This document shows positions 46,626 to 49,840 of a stretch of 49,840 nucleotides of DNA, piece by piece. The DNA comes from Burkholderia sp. Ac-20379 (lineage in GTDB: Bacteria > Pseudomonadota > Gammaproteobacteria > Burkholderiales > Burkholderiaceae). The position numbers and the translations under genes are program-made. Location: NCBI RefSeq assembly GCF_017104645.1, contig NZ_JAAGPF010000014.1:1-49840 (forward strand), written 5' to 3'. Every line of letters begins with the position of its first letter. Position 1 is the first letter of the stretch. The notes under the pieces are model-generated. The model saw only the letters and a program-made list of their open reading frames with translations, did no database searches and was not told the DNA's origin.

Positions 46626-47294
46626 ATGACGACGCTGAATTCCGCCTCCACCTCGCCCGCCACCATCCAGGCCGTGATCTTCGACTGCGACGGCACGCTC
46701 GTCGACAGCGAACCGATCGCGATCGCGGCGCTGCTCGACGAAGCCCGTGGAGAAGGCTTCGTTCTCGACCGGCACGTCGGCGAGGCCCGTTTCAAGGGCG
46801 TGAAGATGGCGCTGTGCGTGGCCGAAATCGAGCGCGAGCTCGGCCGCGCGCTGCCCGACGATTTCGTTTCGCGCGTGCGGGCGCGGATGGTGCGCGGTTT
46901 CGAGGCGAACCTGCCGCTCATGCCCGATGCGATGCGCGTGATCCGCGAGCTGCCGCTGCCGTATTGCGTTGCGTCGAACGGGCCGCCCGAGCGGTTGCGC
47001 GTCACGCTTGGCGTGAGCGGCCTGTTGCCGGAACTGCGCGGGCCCGTGATCAGCGCCTACGAAGTCGGCCACTGGAAGCCTTCGCCGGCATTGTTCCTGC
47101 ACGCGGCCGCGATGCTCGGGGTGGCGCCACAACACTGTGCAGTGGTGGAAGACAGCGCGCCGGGCATCGAGGCGGGCGTGGCCGCCGGCATGACGGTGTT
47201 CGCGCTGTGCGCCGAGCACGAGATCGATCCGCGCTGGCGCGGAGAGGTGGTGCGGATCGACCGCCTCGGCGAGCTGCTCGACCGGCTCGCCTGA
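46626..47294 (+). CDS. HAD-superfamily phosphatase (subclass IA)
   Basis: A 222-residue phosphatase. Motif I FDCDGTLVDSEP carries the nucleophilic Asp. Motif II is the SNG of VASNGPP, Lys of HWKPSP is motif III, and VEDSAPGIEAG is motif IV. The size, C1 cap and neighbourhood fit the YieH/6-phosphogluconate phosphatase-like group. In this operon it may relieve build-up of a phosphorylated sugar acid or remove an inhibitory by-product. Starts 7 bases after the SDR stop. Confidence 0.88.
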   Translation: MTTLNSASTSPATIQAVIFDCDGTLVDSEPIAIAALLDEARGEGFVLDRHVGEARFKGVKMALCVAEIERELGRALPDDFVSRVRARMVRGFEANLPLMPDAMRVIRELPLPYCVASNGPPERLRVTLGVSGLLPELRGPVISAYEVGHWKPSPALFLHAAAMLGVAPQHCAVVEDSAPGIEAGVAAGMTVFALCAEHEIDPRWRGEVVRIDRLGELLDRLA

Positions 47295-47363
47295 GGCGCG
47301 AGCGAGCGTTTCATGTTGCATCTTCAGAATGACTAACCAAAAAGCAAACATCAGGAGACAACC

Positions 47364-48686
47364 ATGCCATTGATCATTCTGGCAGTCGGCATCGCCGTGC
47401 TGTTCGTGTTGATCGTCGGGTTCCGCATCAACAGTTTTCTGTCGCTGATTGTCGTCAGCCTCGGTATCGGCTGGGCCGAAGGGCTGCCGCTCGCCAAGGT
47501 GCTGCAGGCGATCGAGACGGGCGTGGGCGGCACGCTGGGCCACCTCGCGATCGTCGTCACCTTCGGCGCCGTGCTCGGCACCTGGATGGTGGACAGCGGC
47601 GGCGCACAGCGCATCGCCTCGGTACTGATCGGCGCGGTCGGGCGCAAGTATTTGCGCTGGGCTGTGTGTCTGAGCGGCTTCATCGTCGGCATCGCGCTGT
47701 TCTATGAAGTGGGCTTCGTGCTGCTGATTCCGCTGGTGTTCTCGATCGCGATCGGCGCGCGCATGTCGGTGCTCGAAGTGGGCGTGCCGATGGCCGCTGC
47801 CTTGTCCGTCACGCACTGCTTCCTGCCGCCTCACCCGGGGCCGACCGCGATCGCCGTGATATACGGCGCGAACGTGGGCCGCACGCTGCTGTACGGCATC
47901 GCGATCGGCATTCCGGCCGCGATCATCGCCGGGCCGCTGTTCCTGCCGCTGATGAAGAATATCCGGCCGGCCATGCTCGACGGCATCGCCTCGACGCGCA
48001 CGTTCCGGGACGACGAAATGCCCCCGTTCCTGACCAGCCTGCTGACCGCACTGACGCCGGTGATCCTGATGGGGGCGGCGTCGATCGCGAGCCTCACGCT
48101 GCCGGCCGGCTCGGGCCTGCGCGCGTTCCTCGAATTCGTCGGCAATGCGGACATGGCGCTGCTGATCGCTGTCTGTGTGGCATTCGTGACGTTCGGCCGG
48201 GCGCGCGGCATCGCCACGCCGGAACTGATGTCGGGCGTGCAGAAGGCCGCCGCGACGGTGGCCATGATTCTGCTCGTGATCGGCGGCGGCGGGGCGCTCA
48301 AGCAGGTGTTGATCGACAGCGGCGTGGGCAAGTACATCCAGTCGCTGATGGTGGGCTCGAGCGTGTCGCCGTACATCCTCGCCTGGCTGACCGCCTGCCT
48401 GCTGCGCGTCGCGGTCGGCTCCGCCACAGTGGCCGCGCTGACGACGGGCGGCATGATGGTCTCGCTGATCGAATCGACCGGCGTGAGCCCCGAGCTGATG
48501 GTGCTCGCGACCGGCGCCGGCAGCGTGTTCGCCGGGCCGCCGAACGATCCGGGCTTCTGGATGTTCAAGGAGTTCTTCAACCTGTCGGTCAAGGAAACGC
48601 TGCGGACTTGGTCGGTGCTGGAAACTGTGATTTCGGTGGTCGGCATTGGCGGCGTGATGACGCTGGCCGCGCTCGGCGTGCACTGA
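47364..48686 (+). CDS. GntP-family sugar-acid permease
   Basis: A 440-residue hydrophobic transporter with about twelve membrane segments. GntP hallmarks are GGTLGHLAIVVTFGAVLG, FYEVGFVLLIPLVF, HCFLPPHPGPTAIA and the late GPPNDPGFWMFKEFF. The family imports gluconate and related acids with protons. AGGAG sits before ATG 47364. Its presence with an IolC-type kinase shows that the operon imports a sugar acid instead of inositol. The 69-base gap before it is the largest inside the operon. Confidence 0.9.
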   Translation: MPLIILAVGIAVLFVLIVGFRINSFLSLIVVSLGIGWAEGLPLAKVLQAIETGVGGTLGHLAIVVTFGAVLGTWMVDSGGAQRIASVLIGAVGRKYLRWAVCLSGFIVGIALFYEVGFVLLIPLVFSIAIGARMSVLEVGVPMAAALSVTHCFLPPHPGPTAIAVIYGANVGRTLLYGIAIGIPAAIIAGPLFLPLMKNIRPAMLDGIASTRTFRDDEMPPFLTSLLTALTPVILMGAASIASLTLPAGSGLRAFLEFVGNADMALLIAVCVAFVTFGRARGIATPELMSGVQKAAATVAMILLVIGGGGALKQVLIDSGVGKYIQSLMVGSSVSPYILAWLTACLLRVAVGSATVAALTTGGMMVSLIESTGVSPELMVLATGAGSVFAGPPNDPGFWMFKEFFNLSVKETLRTWSVLETVISVVGIGGVMTLAALGVH

Positions 48687-48764
48687 CGCGATGGCGCGGG
48701 CCATCGGTGGTGGCGGCCCGCGAGAACTTGCCGTACTTCCCGTTCATTCCGAGGAGACCTGATC

Positions 48765-49523
48765 ATGTCCGAGGCGATTGCCGCGCCTTTGTCCGGAAAA
48801 ACCGCACTCGTCACCGGCTCGGCCGGCACCATGGGGCTGGCCGCCGTCAGGGCGCTGCTGGCCGACGGCTGCCGCGTCGCGATGGTCGACGCCAACGTCG
48901 CCCGCAACGAAGCGCTGGCCCGCGAGCTGGGCGTGGGCGTGCAGGCTTTCTCGTTCGACATCGCCGACCCGGAGCAGGTGCAGGCTCACCACGAGGCGAT
49001 CGTCGCCGCGCTCGGGCCGGTCGACATTCTCGTCAACAACGCAGGCATCCTGTCGAACAACAAGGCCGAGGCCACCAACGCCACCGAATGGCGCCGCGTG
49101 CTCGGCGCGAACCTCGACGGCGCGTTCTATCTGGCCCGGCAGGCGATCCCGTCGATGAAGGCACGCCGCTTTGGCCGGATCATCAACACAACGTCGCTGG
49201 CCGCGAAGACGGGCGGATTGACGGCCGGTACCGCCTACTCGGTGTCGAAGGGCGCGCTGGCCTCGCTGACGTTCTCGCTCGCGCGCGAGCTGGCCGCGTT
49301 CGGCGTGACGGCCAACGGCATCTCGCCGGCCTACGTGAAGACGCCCATGATCATCGAGCAGCTCGACGAGGCCCAGCGGCAGAAGTTGCTGAAGGAGATC
49401 CCCGTGGGCCGCTTCTGCGAGCCGGAGGAGTTCGCTCATGTCGTGCGTTTCCTGGCTTCGCCGCTGGCCGGCTTCATCACCGGCGAGGTGGTGGACATCA
49501 ACGGCGGGCTGTTGATGGATTGA
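48765..49523 (+). CDS. Short-chain dehydrogenase/reductase (SDR), second copy
   Basis: A 252-residue SDR with TGSAGTMG, NNAG, TSLA and catalytic YSVSK in the usual order, and a C-terminus GEVVDINGGLLMD. GAGGAGA at about 48751-48757 precedes ATG 48765. It lies 78 bases after the permease, making it the last complete gene of the sugar-acid operon. Two SDRs in one operon suggest an oxidation and a reduction at different carbons, or two epimeric substrates. Confidence 0.88.
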   Translation: MSEAIAAPLSGKTALVTGSAGTMGLAAVRALLADGCRVAMVDANVARNEALARELGVGVQAFSFDIADPEQVQAHHEAIVAALGPVDILVNNAGILSNNKAEATNATEWRRVLGANLDGAFYLARQAIPSMKARRFGRIINTTSLAAKTGGLTAGTAYSVSKGALASLTFSLARELAAFGVTANGISPAYVKTPMIIEQLDEAQRQKLLKEIPVGRFCEPEEFAHVVRFLASPLAGFITGEVVDINGGLLMD

Positions 49524-49557
49524 GCGCGCGAAGCGGGCGGCGGTGCTCGAACGCCCG

Positions 49558-49782
49558 CTACACCGTCTCCCAGAACGCCCGCCGATCCACCGATTCCGGC
49601 AACGCCTCCCCGATCCGCGCCCGGAACACCGCCGTATCCGCGCCCACCGCCGCGCGCTGGGCGACGATCCGCGCGATCGGCCCGCTATGTGTCGCGCGCC
49701 GCCGCGCGGCCCGTTCGACCAGCGCGGGATCGAACGCCGCGGCCACCGTGCTGGCCTGCGCGCCGCGACCGCGCCTCCGGGT
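49558..49782 (-). CDS. C-terminal piece of an unidentified protein (5' end lost at assembly edge)
   Basis: About 74 codons on the minus strand ending at TAG 49558-49560 with the tail RRAFWETV. The real N-terminus is cut off where the adapter begins (49783). The residues show no motif I can name. Any longer protein starting MPYTTLFRS is an artefact, since that peptide is translated adapter. Confidence 0.45.
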   Translation of the reverse strand, partial: TRRRGRGAQASTVAAAFDPALVERAARRRATHSGPIARIVAQRAAVGADTAVFRARIGEALPESVDRRAFWETV

Positions 49783-49840
49783 AGATCTGAAGAGCGTCGT
49801 GTAGGGCAAGAGTGGTGGTGGCAGTGTAGATCTCGGTGGT
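49783..49840. other. Illumina adapter contamination at the contig end
   Basis: AGATCTGAAGAGCGTCGTGT at 49783 is one base from the TruSeq adapter start. It is followed by AGGGCAAGAGTG, an 8-base index-like stretch (TGGTGGCA) and GTGTAGATCTCGGTGGT, which is the order of the i5-side universal adapter (reverse complement). These bases are not genomic. Confidence 0.95.

Overview
The window looks like part of a Burkholderia (Burkholderiales) chromosome. The evidence is very high GC with Burkholderia-style codon use, a C-terminal piece of a large FAD/Fe-S oxidase at the left edge, a fused IolC-DUF2090 protein, and DsbD- and DUF1223-type genes of that lineage. The last 58 bases (49783-49840) are Illumina adapter sequence, so the right edge is an assembly end and not biology.

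Layout. (1) 364-6772, plus strand: a LolD/MacB-type ABC ATPase, an FtsX-type permease, a FixH-like lipoprotein, a secreted DJ-1/PfpI protein, an outer-membrane lipoprotein-sorting-like protein, an outer-membrane barrel candidate and a RidA protein. This looks like an export and envelope operon. (2) 10727-6775, minus strand: SbnA-like PLP enzyme, GNAT, amidohydrolase and membrane-anchored di-heme peroxidase, with tightly overlapping genes. (3) 12663-10883, minus strand: a free carrier protein and an alpha/beta-hydrolase whose nucleophile is Cys, as in SyrC/CmaE aminoacyl shuttles. (4) 12834-32258, plus strand: heme-oxygenase-like diiron oxidase, ANL ligase, FAAL-T, PKS (KS-AT-DH-KR-T), NRPS (TubC-C-A*-T-E) and NRPS (C-A*-T-R). 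(5) 32694-39237: FecI, FecR and two TonB-dependent receptors. (6) an integrase remnant near 39.3-39.5 kb, probably marking the island edge. (7) 39641-42485: DsbD and DUF1223. (8) 42742-49523: an RpiR regulator divergent from a sugar-acid catabolic operon (IolC-DUF2090, SDR, HAD phosphatase, GntP, SDR).

The central observation is that both NRPS adenylation regions have decayed. Each has lost the P-loop, the YRTGDL region and the A10 lysine, while C, T, E and R domains keep their catalytic residues. The assembly line therefore cannot activate its own amino acids. The free carrier protein and Cys-type hydrolase beside it suggest that building blocks are loaded in trans. The expected scaffold is a fatty acid (FAAL) extended once by malonate, joined to a D-configured residue and a second residue, and released reductively by the R domain. 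The SbnA-like enzyme suggests a diaminopropionate-type or other beta-substituted alanine precursor.

Operons 1-4 appear to be one regulon. Upstream of each lies a CTG-N10-CAG-like (LuxR-type) 16-mer whose 3' end is exactly 23 nt from a -10-like hexamer. I see no LuxR or LuxI gene in the window. I do not recognise the cluster as any characterised pathway. Assignments rest on reading motifs by eye, with no database search.
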